From Gordionus sp. m RMFG-2023 (lineage: Eukaryota > Nematomorpha > Gordioida > Chordodea > Parachordodidae): a stretch of DNA of 64,000 nt. The notes beneath the pieces were generated by a model that did no database searches, was not told where the DNA came from, and saw only the letters and a program-made list of their open reading frames with translations. The stretch lies in NCBI RefSeq assembly GCF_954871325.1, contig NC_088776.1, positions 20,088,052-20,152,051 on the forward strand, given 5' to 3'. Shown piece by piece: positions 25,601-34,900 of this stretch (its first letter is position 1; each line of letters begins with the position of its first letter). The position numbers were made by a program, and so were the translations under genes.

Positions 25601-28600
25601 TGTTTTCTGGTGATTATTTTTTTTTTTAAATTTGAATAGCCCATTTGTTTTTTATCTTATTCTATTCCTTAAAGACATTTTTATTAAAAATTTAATCGGT
25701 TGATTTCAGTTAGAGATCTGCAAAAGTAGGCCCGGCCCGGCCCGAACGGGCTTCGGGCCGGGTTTGGGCCTACTTTAAAAAAAAAATTAGGGTTCGGGTT
25801 GGGTCGGGCCTAATATTTTTTAAAAAAATTCGGGCCGGGTCGGGCCGGGCCTTAAAATATTTTTAATATTGGCACTAATATTTTTTGTAAAATAAAAATA
25901 TTTAATTTTATTTGAAGAAGCTAGACGCCATATGATGGCATGTATCTTTTATTCTTGGTATAAATATATAATTAAACTTTTTTTTAAGAAACAAGGCGGC
26001 AACATTTTTTATTTGTAAAATATAAATATTTAATTTTATTTATTTAGAAAGTAGACGCCATATGTCATATATATTTTATTATGGGTAAAATAATTTAAAT
26101 GTTTTTTTATAAAACTTAAATTTTAAATATAATTTAAAAATGAATTTAATTTTTTTAAAAAAACAAATACAAAATGGAACATATATTTGTTTGCCCCATT
26201 TAGGTAAAAGCAATATATGGGAAAATTTTGAAGACATATTTGATGATAAAAACAAAAAACTTGATTACGTCCAATGTAAAAAATGTAATAGTATATTACA
26301 ATATAAAAGCACATCTGGAAATTCTCATTTAAGACGTCACAAGTGCGTTAAGAATGACGATTCCTCTATTCCTAAAATAACTAGGTATATTCAAAAGAAA
26401 ATAGATCTAAATTCTTCCTTAACTATTAAAAAGAAACTATGTGATACCTTGATCTATTATTGCGCCAAGGACATGCGTGCCTTTGATTCGATAACTGGAG
26501 ATGGCTTTATAAAAATGGCTCAAAATTTTATTCAAATTGGCTCCATTTACGGTAATATTGACTGTAGCGAAATTATTCCCCATCCAACTACTTTATCGAG
26601 AAATGCTATAGTTATGACGGATCAAATTAGAACAAATTTGGTTAATAAAATAAATGTTCAATTATTTGATAAAAAATGCTCTGCTACAACAGACATGTGG
26701 ACAGATTCTTTTAAAAAGTTTTCCTATTTAACTGTTTCAATTCATTATATCGAAGGTGAAACCTTATATAAACATGTTTTATTTACGAATAAGTTTAAAG
26801 AAGAGAAAAAAACCGCCGCGAACATACATAAGGAAATGCTACAAAATTTTGCTGCAATTGGAATAATTCCCGATCAAGTGAAAAATATAATATTTATATC
26901 TGATCAAGGAGCTAATATAATTAAAGCCCTAGAAAAATACACCAGATTAAATTGCAGCGCACATCTATTAAATACTGTTCTTCGAAATACCTTTAAGGAA
27001 CAATCTTTGAAAATTATCGCTCCTAATATATATCAAACCCTTATTTCTGCTAAAAAATTAACCATGTATTTTAAACAAACCGGCATGAATCAATATTTAG
27101 ACAAAACATTACAACAAGATATCGAAACTAGATGGAATTCAAAATTAAATATGTTGAAATCTATTTATAACCAATATGATGACATCGTCAATTTTTTATC
27201 ATCCAAGGGAGATATTAATAAAATGGAAAACTTGGAGAAATCTATTTTGAAAAATTTGATTGATATTTTATATCCTTTTGATAAAGCTACTAAAGAACTA
27301 GAAGGAGATATTAATCCTACTTTACATAAAGTACTGCTATGCTTTAATAATATTCTTCACGAGGATTTAAATGATTCATTTTATCAAAACAATGAAATAA
27401 AAGAAATAAAAACCAATTTAAAAAATTTTTTATTATCTAAATTTAAAATCAATATTTTGCATAAAATAGCGACATTTTTATGCCCCAAATATAGAAAGAA
27501 TGTTATCATCAATGGAAATATTAGAAGTAGAGAATTCAGTCAAAAATATAATTAATTCTGAAGAATATTGTCCTTCAATTGATATTATAGATTTGGATAT
27601 TCAAGGCGTTTCTCAAATTGTGGAATCGCCTAAAAGATCTAAAGGTACATTTAAAATTGTTCTATTTATATTATTTTTATATATCAGGCAATGAATATGA
27701 AAGATGGGAGGACAATGAGGAAGAATATGAAAAAAAAGAAACAGATGAGCTTGAAATTTATAAGAATTTAAACATAAAAGAGAATAATGAAAATATAGAT
27801 CCAGAAAAAGATATATTAAAATGGTGGAATAAAAATGAAATTAGATTACCAAAGATGACAAAATTGGCTAGAAAAATTCTAGCAATTCCTGCAACGTCCA
27901 CAACTTCAGAGAGAACTTTTTCAAAGACTGGAAGTTTATTAGACGAAAGAAGAAATAGACTGTCACCAGAAAATGTTGATGCTTTGATATTTTTAAATGA
28001 TAATTATAAATATGAATCTAATATATAGTTGTGTAATTTAACATTATAATTATTTTTGGTTTATAGGTATTTTTGATAGTATTTTAAATAAATAATTAAA
28101 TACTAAATAAATTTTCTGTTTACTAAGATATTTTTTGCAAAAACAAAATCTTAAATATAAAAAATAAACTAAAAGCTAAAAAAAATATAATTATTACTTT
28201 AGGATGAATTAAAAAAAATTCGGGTTCGGGCCGGGCCGGCAAAAGTTTCTAAAAAAAATTCGTGTTCGGGCCGGGCCGGGAAAAATTTTTTAAAAAAAAT
28301 TTCGGGCCGGGTCGGGCCTAAAAAATTAGGCCCGTGCAGATCACTATTTCAGTATCAAAATAGGCCTCTAAAAAGATGTATCAAATAATTTCAAATATAT
28401 ATACCTATAAAACTCTGAGTCAATGGAACAGGTCTAAAACGGCCGTCGAAAAAAAAGAGGCCCTTGTAGGGATTGACTCTAAGAAATTGTGCTACGTGTA
28501 AGTAACTTGGCAGGGTAGCAGAGAGCCCGATTATTCGTATCATACTTTGCATCGTTTCCACCTTTTTTTTAGTCATAGTAAACAAAGTTTACATAAATTT

Positions 28601-31600
28601 TTTGTTAAAATTTAAATATTTTTTTAATTTTTCTCTCCGAAATAATATGTAAAAATTTTAGGTTGATACCTAATGGTATAATTTACTATAACATCCTCCT
28701 AGTTATTATCATTTATTACAATGAAATAATAATTTTAAAATAAAGATTTCTAAAAATATAAATAGAACTTGTCTTAGAGTCCGAGCTACTATGGCTTCTA
28801 TGACGGGCCCCCTGTTATCTTGTAACAAATGAACTTCGTCTATAATAAGCAATTTGACCAATTGAATTAAAGCGACATCACCGGTATTTTTTCTTGTTAT
28901 AATATCCCATTTTTCAGGTGTTGTTACTATCATCTAAAGTTTACGATAGAAGGAATGAAGAATTTTTTTTTTAAAATCTAGCATATTATTGCTTGCTTAT
29001 ATAAAATAGAGAATAAAATAAATATTTTGAGATATATCATCTCATTCCATTTACAAAAAAAAATATGTTCGTGAAAAGCAAAACAAATTACTAGATATGC
29101 TTAATATAAGGAGACAAAATTAAAGTTTACATCAAATAAGAAAGTCTAAAAAACTTTAAGTAAATATAAAAACTTAATCTATAACAAAAATCCCTCAAGT
29201 AAAATGGAGTATAGGATCCTTCAGCTTTTATTATGAACTAAAACACCTAAAAATGCTTGTGAACAACAATTACTATTAGAAAAAGGTATAGGTATAAAGT
29301 TTGTCGTAGCCAGACAAGATATATTAAATATATCACACTGTTGTACTTGTACCTAATAAACGTAATATTTAAATCATTTTTAAAATTTTATATCATTATT
29401 TGGAAAAAGTAAGTATTTTAATCGGTTGGAAAGTCTGACCATGGGTTAAACAGGAATATATTATGAGATTTTAAAAAAAATTGATAATCCTTTCTTCTTT
29501 CCCTATTTTTCTTAATTTTAAATTGTATACAAAGTAAAAAATAATTTTTTTAAAAAAAAACCTGCGTTTCAAGTATTTCTCTCTTGTTAAGTTGCATATC
29601 TCCAGTGAGTTCTCTGACTTTTAGCCCAAAAGGAGCTAATTTAGTGCTAAAATTAACGACCATTTCAGCCGCGAGGGCTTTCATGGGTGCCACGTATATG
29701 ATTTTAAACTTATCCTTTTCGAGATTGGCCACAAGATTCGATATTTTTGCGGGATCTGTTATAAGAAAGAAAGAAATCTGATATCATTCTATTCTCATTT
29801 ATCCTATAATAGTGTTTTGCTTTTACTTAATTGAAATTAACTTCTTAAAATATATATTATCATAAAAATTTGGCATTCATTTTCAACAATCATAACCTAT
29901 AGTATCATTTTCATCTGCTTTCTCTGGTATATAATCATTTTCCATTTGGGAATATTGTTTTATGAGATTTAAGATGGTGAGTAGTGCTATGTTTGTTTTA
30001 CCAGAACCAGTAGGGGCACATACAAGTAAATTATGATGAGAATAATAAGCTGCATCCAAGACAATAGATTGCACTGGATTGAGAGATTTTACACCAGAAA
30101 ATGCTAATTTTCCTATCTGAAAATTAAAAAAATGTGCACATAAAGAGAAGGTTACTAAAAAATTAAAATTTTTAAGTAGATTATATATGGAGTATAACAA
30201 CTGTTGGTAATGTGATCTATAAATAGAATAAAATTTGTGTTGAAACCAAGTCAAGACTGGAAATTGGAATCTTAATATGTGAAAAATCTTCATCCCTATT
30301 TTCAGCAGGAATGGTGATTTCTTCAAAAAATTTATTTTGAATTCTTTTAGAACCATCAGGTAGATTAAGCTTAAAATATTTCATAAAAGAAAATTATTAA
30401 ATTATATTTTTGAAAAATTTACTTTATTCCCAGATATAAAAGATGAGGTTTCTTTTGCTTCACTCAAGCTATCCCATACATATGGCAATTTTTCTGAGGA
30501 TGTACCATAAACAGAATCTTGTGTTGTAATAGAAAATAAAGGTTGTTGATTGGCTTCATTTAAAATTTCTTGTCTAAAAAAACAAATTTTTTTAAAGCCA
30601 ATCCAATTGTAATAATGTTACTTTTCTTGAATAAGATTATATTCATTGAAGGTGTCATAATTTTTGTCATAATTCTTTTTTTTAGCTAACTTTTTGGCCA
30701 CTTTTTCAATTTGTTTTTGCATATTTATCTCAAATGTTGACTTTATTTGAATACATGCATATAATTTTTAAATAAGTACCTGGACAATAACTTGAGGGGC
30801 TATTGGTGGATGTCTAATTTTGGATTTTGTAGGCAATGGTTCAAGTGGAATATTTATATCATTTATATCAATATCTTCATATATTTCATCTTTCAACAGA
30901 GTTAGTAATTGAGGTTTGAATTTAAATATATCAATAACTAATTCAAATTGATTGTATCCTAATAAATCAAGGATCTATAAAAAATAATTAATGATGAAAA
31001 TGTTTAAAACATACCTCAGTCTGTAGTTCATTCTCATTTTTTCTAGAGTTTAATAGATTAAGTAATAGTTCCCTAATATGCTTGATGCCTACATTGTCTT
31101 TGTTGAGACAATTAATCATTTTTGTATAAATTTTATCAATATCATTCTCTCCAGATATGTTAGTTTGGGTTTTATTTGTTTTATATTTTAGAGAAAATCC
31201 AATGTCTTCATCAGATGAATCTGATGACTCATGAATATTTTTAATAATAAAATTCTCAAATCGAATATTTGAGCCAAAAATATTAGGAAGTAACTTAGTC
31301 TGGTCATAAATTAATAAACCTAGTTCATCAATCTCAAATTCAAACATATTATCCTTTAGGTTCTTAAATATTTTAAAGGACTCTAAGATGTCAGTATTTT
31401 TTTCCAACTTAAAATAAGATTGTATAACATTAATATCAGTGATCAGCAAGTTTTTCATTTTAAAAAATTCTTTAATTAAATATAATGCAGAACTTTGAAT
31501 ATATTCAGAGCTAGAATCTTTACCCACTATAAAATATTATTTATTTTAAAACTATTATTATATTATCTTAACCCATTTCTTGAACCATTTTCATGAAATT

Positions 31601-31819
31601 TTTAAAATCTTTACTAGCATCTTTACTTTTTAAATTTGTGAAATATTCCTTAACTTTAGTCCATGTTTCATTCTCTCTAAATTTTATGACTAGATATTAT
31701 ATAAGTTGATGTATCTAATACTTAGATTGAGGTATATTATATGTTAAGTTCAAATTTTCATCGTTTATTTCCGACAATTTTTCTCTCAGGAGAGTTGAAA
31801 ATCGTAAAGAGCTCATCAT
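9570..31819 (-). CDS. ASCC3: ASCC3, activating signal cointegrator 1 complex subunit 3 (Ski2-like DExH helicase), 3' part off window
   Basis: Encodes the large tandem-cassette helicase that unwinds DNA for ALKBH3 repair and splits collided ribosomes in the ASC-1/RQT complex (known for the family). Exons, 5' to 3': 31819-31722, 31676-31573, 31526-31015, 30974-30780, 30728-30622, 30573-30423, 30369-30247, 30116-29897, 29755-29562, 28933-28769, 28561-28405, 25423-25326, 24792-24397, 20185-20011, 18977-18703, 17873-17777, 17585-17477, 16776-16494, 15291-15066, 14713-14559, 13680-13347, 12755-12563, 12448-12255, 11928-11777, 10518-10359, 9696-9570. They sum to 5,000 nt (1,666 codons plus 2 nt) with consistent phase at every GT/AG junction. 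Two Walker A motifs (APTGSGKT), DEVH and DEIH boxes, and both the SAT-type and GRAGRP motifs are seen. Compared with human ASCC3 (about 2,200 residues), roughly the last quarter, from helicase cassette 2 motif IV onward, lies beyond the left edge. Start chosen at the first of two adjacent ATGs in exon 1. Confidence 0.95.
9697..10358 (-). other. ASCC3 intron between exons 25 and 26
   Basis: AT-rich intron with consistent donor and acceptor. I see no element or gene in it. Confidence 0.8.
10739..11002 (+). other. Isolated 87-codon open frame opposite an ASCC3 intron
   Basis: Reads [20 protein letters not shown] to the end MKRSN. Hydrophilic, rich in Lys, Asn and Phe. The frame composition looks more protein-like than its surroundings, and the sequence is unlike the low-complexity intron on either side. 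I do not recognise a family. It could be a small element remnant or a chance open frame; a real host gene is unlikely without further exons. Confidence 0.2.
11095..11220. mobile_element. Palindromic MITE-like segment
   Basis: Contains AGTTAGCGC...GCGAATTATACAAAATACA followed by TGTATTTTTGTATTTTCCGC...GCGCTAAC, an inverted arrangement. It shares words with the palindromic MITE at 15,421-15,536 (TTAGCG, GGCGAA, TACAAAA). Boundaries approximate. Confidence 0.5.
12893..13172. mobile_element. hAT-type MITE in ASCC3 intron 21
   Basis: Starts CAGCTGGGGCTATGCCAGGCC and ends GGGAACTG. GGGCCAGG-like words lie near the left end and TTCGGGAT/CGGGTTGGG words near the right end. Flanks TTAAAAAA and TTTGTAAA agree at 6 of 8 positions. 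No coding sequence. Confidence 0.55.
13681..14558 (-). other. ASCC3 intron 20 with poly-C and poly-G tracts
   Basis: Holds a 14-base C run near 14,230 and a G run of about 10 near 14,363, roughly 130 bp apart and preceded or followed by CCAC/GTGGAT. A hAT-end-like phrase (TAGGGGTGATCAGTCCGATCC near 13,985) lacks a partner. No gene seen. Confidence 0.6.
14559..20185 (-). CDS. ASCC3: ASCC3 exons 14-20: motif VI, winged helix and first Sec63 domain
   Basis: Exon 14 opens with GTEIYDSQ and reaches motif VI ([11 protein letters not shown]), then carries about 30 residues absent from human before exon 15 resumes at the conserved [11 protein letters not shown]. Exon 14's donor was set to GTTGCA because only that junction keeps the phase. 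Exons 15-17 encode [11 protein letters not shown], the winged-helix region and [11 protein letters not shown]. Exon 18 has [10 protein letters not shown] and [14 protein letters not shown]. Exons 19-20 have [19 protein letters not shown] and [10 protein letters not shown], all Sec63-domain landmarks. The acceptor of exon 19 was placed nine bases upstream of the nearest AG so that the frame ([10 protein letters not shown]) matches the family. Confidence 0.93.
15421..15536. mobile_element. Palindromic MITE, about 116 bp
   Basis: Left arm CCCTGAATTCACAGATAGCG and the complement of the right arm ACCCTGTGTTCACAGTTAGCG match through to GGCGAA.ATACAAAA, about 45 bp per arm with almost no loop. TA lies at both outer ends, compatible with a TA target duplication. 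In ASCC3 intron 18. Confidence 0.7.
16135..16435. mobile_element. hAT end pair, CCCGAGC type, decayed
   Basis: CGGCTCGAGCTAGACC and AAGCCCGAGCAC on the left face CCAAGCCCGAGGA and AGACCCAAGCCCC on the right. The words are those of the 33,641 and 60,464 elements. Termini and target duplication not resolved. In ASCC3 intron 18. Confidence 0.5.
16917..17165. mobile_element. hAT-type GC-word remnant
   Basis: CCTGACCCGTGGCAGG and GTCAGGCCGG on the left, GGGCCGGGCCG and GGGCCAGTTTGGGCCGG on the right, in otherwise AT-rich DNA. Looks like two subterminal arrays of a short non-autonomous copy in ASCC3 intron 17. Confidence 0.5.
18118..18543. mobile_element. hAT-type MITE with perfect 8-bp target duplication ATAACACT
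   Basis: ATAACACT at 18,110-18,117 and 18,544-18,551. Ends AGTAGCGTAGCTGGG and, reversed, TTGGCATCGCTAGCC resemble those of the 5,930-9,226 element (GCGTAGCC). 426 bp with no coding sequence. Lies in the intron between ASCC3 exons 15 and 16. Confidence 0.8.
19545..19724. mobile_element. AACGGCTC-type MITE, truncated
   Basis: TTGTTAAGCGGCTCGTTTTG and AAAACGGCTAACTTAATATT on the left and AAAATATTGAGTTAGAAC on the right, matching the copies at 60,752 and 62,369. The right terminus lacks the GAGCCGTTTAACAA end. Confidence 0.65.
20186..21765 (-). other. ASCC3 intron 13, part before the composite hAT
   Basis: AT-rich sequence without recognised genes. A phrase ATGGAGGGGCGA near 20,938 also occurs near 14,932, suggesting an unnamed shared repeat. 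Confidence 0.6.
21766..23545 (-). mobile_element. Composite hAT transposon carrying an inserted Ty3/gypsy fragment
   Basis: Inverted termini TAGAGGTCTGCATTGGGCGGG at 21,766 and its complement ending at 23,545 match over about 21 bp. CCCGCCCG-type arrays lie inside each end (21,780-21,970 and 23,420-23,530). Flanks GTCTGGAG and CTATAGAG agree at 5 of 8 positions and both fit the hAT nTnnnnAn target preference. The minus strand at 22,130-22,390 encodes a hAT C-terminus ([39 protein letters not shown]). The remaining transposase sequence is replaced by a retroelement fragment. Sits in the ASCC3 intron between exons 13 and 14. Confidence 0.85.
22389..23340 (+). mobile_element. Ty3/gypsy-type LTR retroelement fragment (fossil) inside the hAT
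   Basis: Plus-strand translations show RNase H of a Ty3/gypsy polymerase ([31 protein letters not shown]) at about 22,508-22,780, a tether region, and the zinc-binding start of an integrase ([20 protein letters not shown]) at about 23,209-23,320. No LTRs and no gag are seen. It is a broken fragment with more than one break. A piece of about 79 bp is present twice in opposite orientation (22,389-22,467 and 23,143-23,222). Confidence 0.85.
23546..24396 (-). other. ASCC3 intron 13, part after the composite hAT
   Basis: AT-rich, ends at the donor of exon 13. Nothing recognised. Confidence 0.7.
24397..30116 (-). CDS. ASCC3: ASCC3 exons 8-13: first helicase cassette, RecA domains 1 and 2
   Basis: Exon 8 carries the Q-motif area (LNPVQSIV) and Walker [10 protein letters not shown]. 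Exon 9 carries [10 protein letters not shown] and TGDMQL. Exon 10 carries TTPEKWD and the DEVH box ([10 protein letters not shown]). Exon 11 carries GLSATLP and [12 protein letters not shown]. Exon 12 is a short linker. Exon 13 carries FVHARNAT and motif V ([11 protein letters not shown]). These are intact helicase residues, so this cassette should bind and hydrolyse ATP. Intron 11-12 (25,424-28,404) hosts a whole hAT transposon, yet both flanking exons and their splice sites are intact. The stretch between FVHARN and the FHHAGL motif differs from human in sequence and is rich in Asn, Asp and Arg. Confidence 0.95.
25711..28345 (+). mobile_element. Near-complete hAT DNA transposon with perfect 8-bp target duplication
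   Basis: A 2,635-bp element flanked by ATTTCAGT at 25,703-25,710 and 28,346-28,353, an exact 8-bp target site duplication as hAT transposases make. Ends are near-inverted (TAGAGATCTGCA and, reversed, AGTGATCTGCA). Both ends carry arrays of GGCCCGG-type words (about 25,735-25,855 and 28,220-28,325). It encodes a transposase on the plus strand and sits in an ASCC3 intron in opposite orientation to the gene. The perfect duplication and nearly open transposase suggest a recent insertion. Confidence 0.93.
26140..28028 (+). CDS. hAT-family transposase (BED zinc finger, RNase H-like core, hAT dimerisation domain)
   Basis: A 471-codon frame from 26,140 contains a BED finger (C-x2-C near residues 46-49, then H..RRHKC), an HPTTLSR segment, the first catalytic Asp region ([10 protein letters not shown]), the second (ISDQGANI) with NCSAHLLN, and a RWN motif (DIETRWNS) of hAT transposases. 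The reading continues in another frame after about 27,505, so a one-base shift is likely there. A 43-nt GT/AG intron at 27,645-27,687 then restores continuity (SPKRSKG to NEYERWED) into the C-terminal dimerisation domain ([20 protein letters not shown] ... [11 protein letters not shown]). That intron length matches the shortest host introns here. With the frame shift the copy is probably inactive, unless the shift is a sequencing error. Confidence 0.9.
28934..29561 (-). other. ASCC3 intron 9
   Basis: AT-rich intron between the exons carrying TGDMQL and TTPEKWD. No element or gene recognised. Confidence 0.8.
30247..31819 (-). CDS. ASCC3: ASCC3 exons 1-7: N-terminal regulatory region
   Basis: Seven exons separated by mostly very short introns of 40 to 53 nt; only exon 3 (512 bp) is long. 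The first exon reads [14 protein letters not shown] and the series ends just before the first helicase cassette. Recognisable landmarks against human ASCC3 are the LLG..FELV helix in exon 4, a lysine-rich coiled stretch in exon 5 ([15 protein letters not shown]), the SSFISGNK segment in exon 6, and LPDG followed by FEEITIP in exon 7. The N-terminal part (exons 1-3) is poorly conserved, so the first two junctions rest on splice signals and frame more than on similarity. This region in the human protein binds ASCC2; whether it does so here is inference. Confidence 0.88.
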
Positions 31820-31999
31820 GAACCTAACTTAAGATAGTGCATTTAAACACCTGATCATAAATTTCCCTATTTCTCCCGAAATATAAATCTCAAATCTCGA
31901 AATCCCCCCCCCCCTGTTTCTCATAAAAGCTGGAAAATTCTTATATTTTAAATTTTCTTTTACCAAACTTTTTTTCAAATCTTTAATCTAAACCAAATA

Positions 32000-34900
32000 A
32001 AATTCCATCCAACGTCATATGGATTTTTATAAAGTTTTTCTTGAATTCATTCTCCATACCCAAATGGAGAACAAATACGCATGCAAGTTACAAATTTTGT
32101 CCCTAAATATTAATATATGGATGTTAGAAGTAGAGAAATTAGACATTATCGGTATTCAAGAAACCCACTGTCCAGGGGATAACATTGCATACTTTAATAA
32201 TTTTAAGATATTTTGCTCGGGCACCACTTCTAACAGCTCTTCTGGGATAGCATTTCTAATTAATAAACGAATACCTACATTTATCATCAAATTCTTGTTC
32301 ATATTTGAAAGATGTGGTTTTCTCTATTTAAACACAAATTAGACCCACGATAATAGTAAATTTCTATGCCACACCAAATAGAAACAAAGAATTAGGCTTC
32401 ATCTACATAATCATGAAAATTGGAAAAAAGCAGAATATATTACCAGTAATGTCACCGGATGCTACCATACTAAAACCGAATAGTGAGGATAGCAAAAAAT
32501 TTAAAATCGAAAATAACTTTTTATCCACTGTGAAATAAACATATACACCTTCGTAAAAGCTCGGCAGAAATCCAAAATTTATTTCTTTATCTCTAATATT
32601 CACCTGTGGTTTAATGATGTTTAGGCATCAACCAGTATTAACCTGTCGGATCATAGAATGCTTATAGCTAAGGTCACCGTAAAAAACATATGGGGCTATT
32701 ATAACCGAATTAAATAAAACTCGACGGGCATACAAATCATTTTAAAAAAAACTTTTCACATAAGAGTAAATTACAAAAGTCGGAAGATGTAATAATTTTT
32801 GATCAAGCATTAAATAGGAAAAGGGCATACTTCCTAAACGTAACTATGAACGGAAATGTAGAAGAATTCTAGAAACTATTTAAATGTGATCTTGCAGAAT
32901 CATATGAATGTTTGCCAAATAAAAGCCTTTTTTCAGAAAAGAATGTATGTCTAATGAGACGTTAGAAAAAAAAAATCAACTAAGAGTGATGATGAATAGC
33001 CGAAATATATGGAAAAACATACAGAGATTACAGTGAAGCGATAGAAGGATTGACATTACAAAAAAAGCCTTTGGTATTGATAAAGATATGGAAGAAAATA
33101 GGATTTATGACGCTTATAAAGATTTAAAATATTTCTGTAAACCTTGCAGTTTTAGAAAACTTCCCTCTATAGCTATAGGAAATGGTAAAGTTCTGTCTTA
33201 ATTGGTGAGGGTAAAGCAAACGACTACAGAGGAGATAATAAATTAGGGGATAGGTCTTGATGTGAGATTAACCAGGATAAACAAATGGCATTATGGCTTG
33301 ATTATTAAATGATGGTCTTCGACTCACGGAAAGCAACTCTACGAACAAACATAGATATAAACCTCGCTCCACCCCTGTTTGGTTTCTCCATATATCAAAT
33401 GTAGTCAAAAACTACGGAAAAACTAAGCTCCGAAGTTGAATAATATCACAGCAGAATACCTAAAAATCGCACCAATGAGAATATTTTTCTTTAGTCAACT
33501 TCAATAAAATATGGGGAACGGAAATACTCAATTGGAATGGAACAAATCTTTTCTATGTAATTTTCTTTAAATCAATGACCCGCAAAAATTTACTGATTAC
33601 CGAACCGTAGTCCTCACATCCTGCGTCTCAAAGATTTTTATGGTTCTCTGCAAAGTAATTTTTTCGTAGCCCGAGCCAGACCGAGGCCGAATAAAATTTT
33701 ACAATTTGAATTTGAATATTATAATAACCAAAAATAAATTATGTGTATTTATTCATCGCCTTAAATAAAAGTTTATTGACGGCCATAATCTAATCAAAAA
33801 ACATTTTTAGTTGCATTTTATTTAATTTGTATAAAATATTATAAAATAGTTAAAATACAATCGAATCTAAAAATTATAAATAATTTAACAATATTTTCAT
33901 ATATTTGTTATCAGCATATCTACCCTTTTTCATATATGCGTTTAATTTAGGAAATAATTTATTGCATATATCATCAGCAGTATCTATCAAATTTCTAGAA
34001 ATTGTCGTGAGATTTGGAATGATACTTTTAACATCAAATTTCCATTTATTGAGCCAATTTTGGCAAAATATGGGCAACAATCAACAAAGCCTTCATAATT
34101 GCATCAAATGATGATCTCAAATCATGTCCAAAAACATGGTCGTTTTTTTAATTTGGCACAACTTTTGAATAATTTTGAGATCCAATTGTATATGAGACTT
34201 TTTACTCTCTATTATAAATACGCATTTATGCCTTTTTAGTTGATTTATGCCTAAAATAATTTCATAATATCATATATTTAATGTATGATATTATAAAATT
34301 ATAAGCATATATTTGCAAAAATTGCAACTTACATAATTAAGTTTTACTTTGTTTTCATCATATATAAATGAAAATATCTTCCAGGCCGCGGATTTGCCAT
34401 TGGCATTTTCCCTTACTTCATATTCATTGCTCTTAATCTTTTCACCAATTATTTTTAATTTGGCATCCATTGAAATAATTTTTTCAATATGAAAATATGA
34501 AGCTATTTAACTAAATAGATATTAGTAAAATATATTTTATTTAACTTGGTTGTTATGTAAATTATAAAATAATAATTGAAAATGAGATGCTATTCTGATT
34601 GATATTTTAAGAATAAAATGTAAAAAATAAAATATGATATGGTTTTATAATTGACATTATGAATTATAATAATAATTTAGGATATTTATATAAATATTTT
34701 TTTCGGGTCGGACAGCTCTAACATACAACCCGCCCGAGCTCGAACCTGAATAATATTTTTCTAAATATCCGAACCTAACCCGAATCCGAGACTTGGGTCC
34801 GATCGGGACGAGTCGGGCTACGGACAGCCCGTGCAGTTTTCTAATCTACACCTCATCTTTTCCCAAAAACATATGCAAGCACAGACCAAACAAACATACT

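Noticed and set aside
26140-27555. The largest open frame taken as a host gene
   Set aside because: BED finger, hAT core motifs, terminal repeats and an exact 8-bp duplication show it is a transposase.
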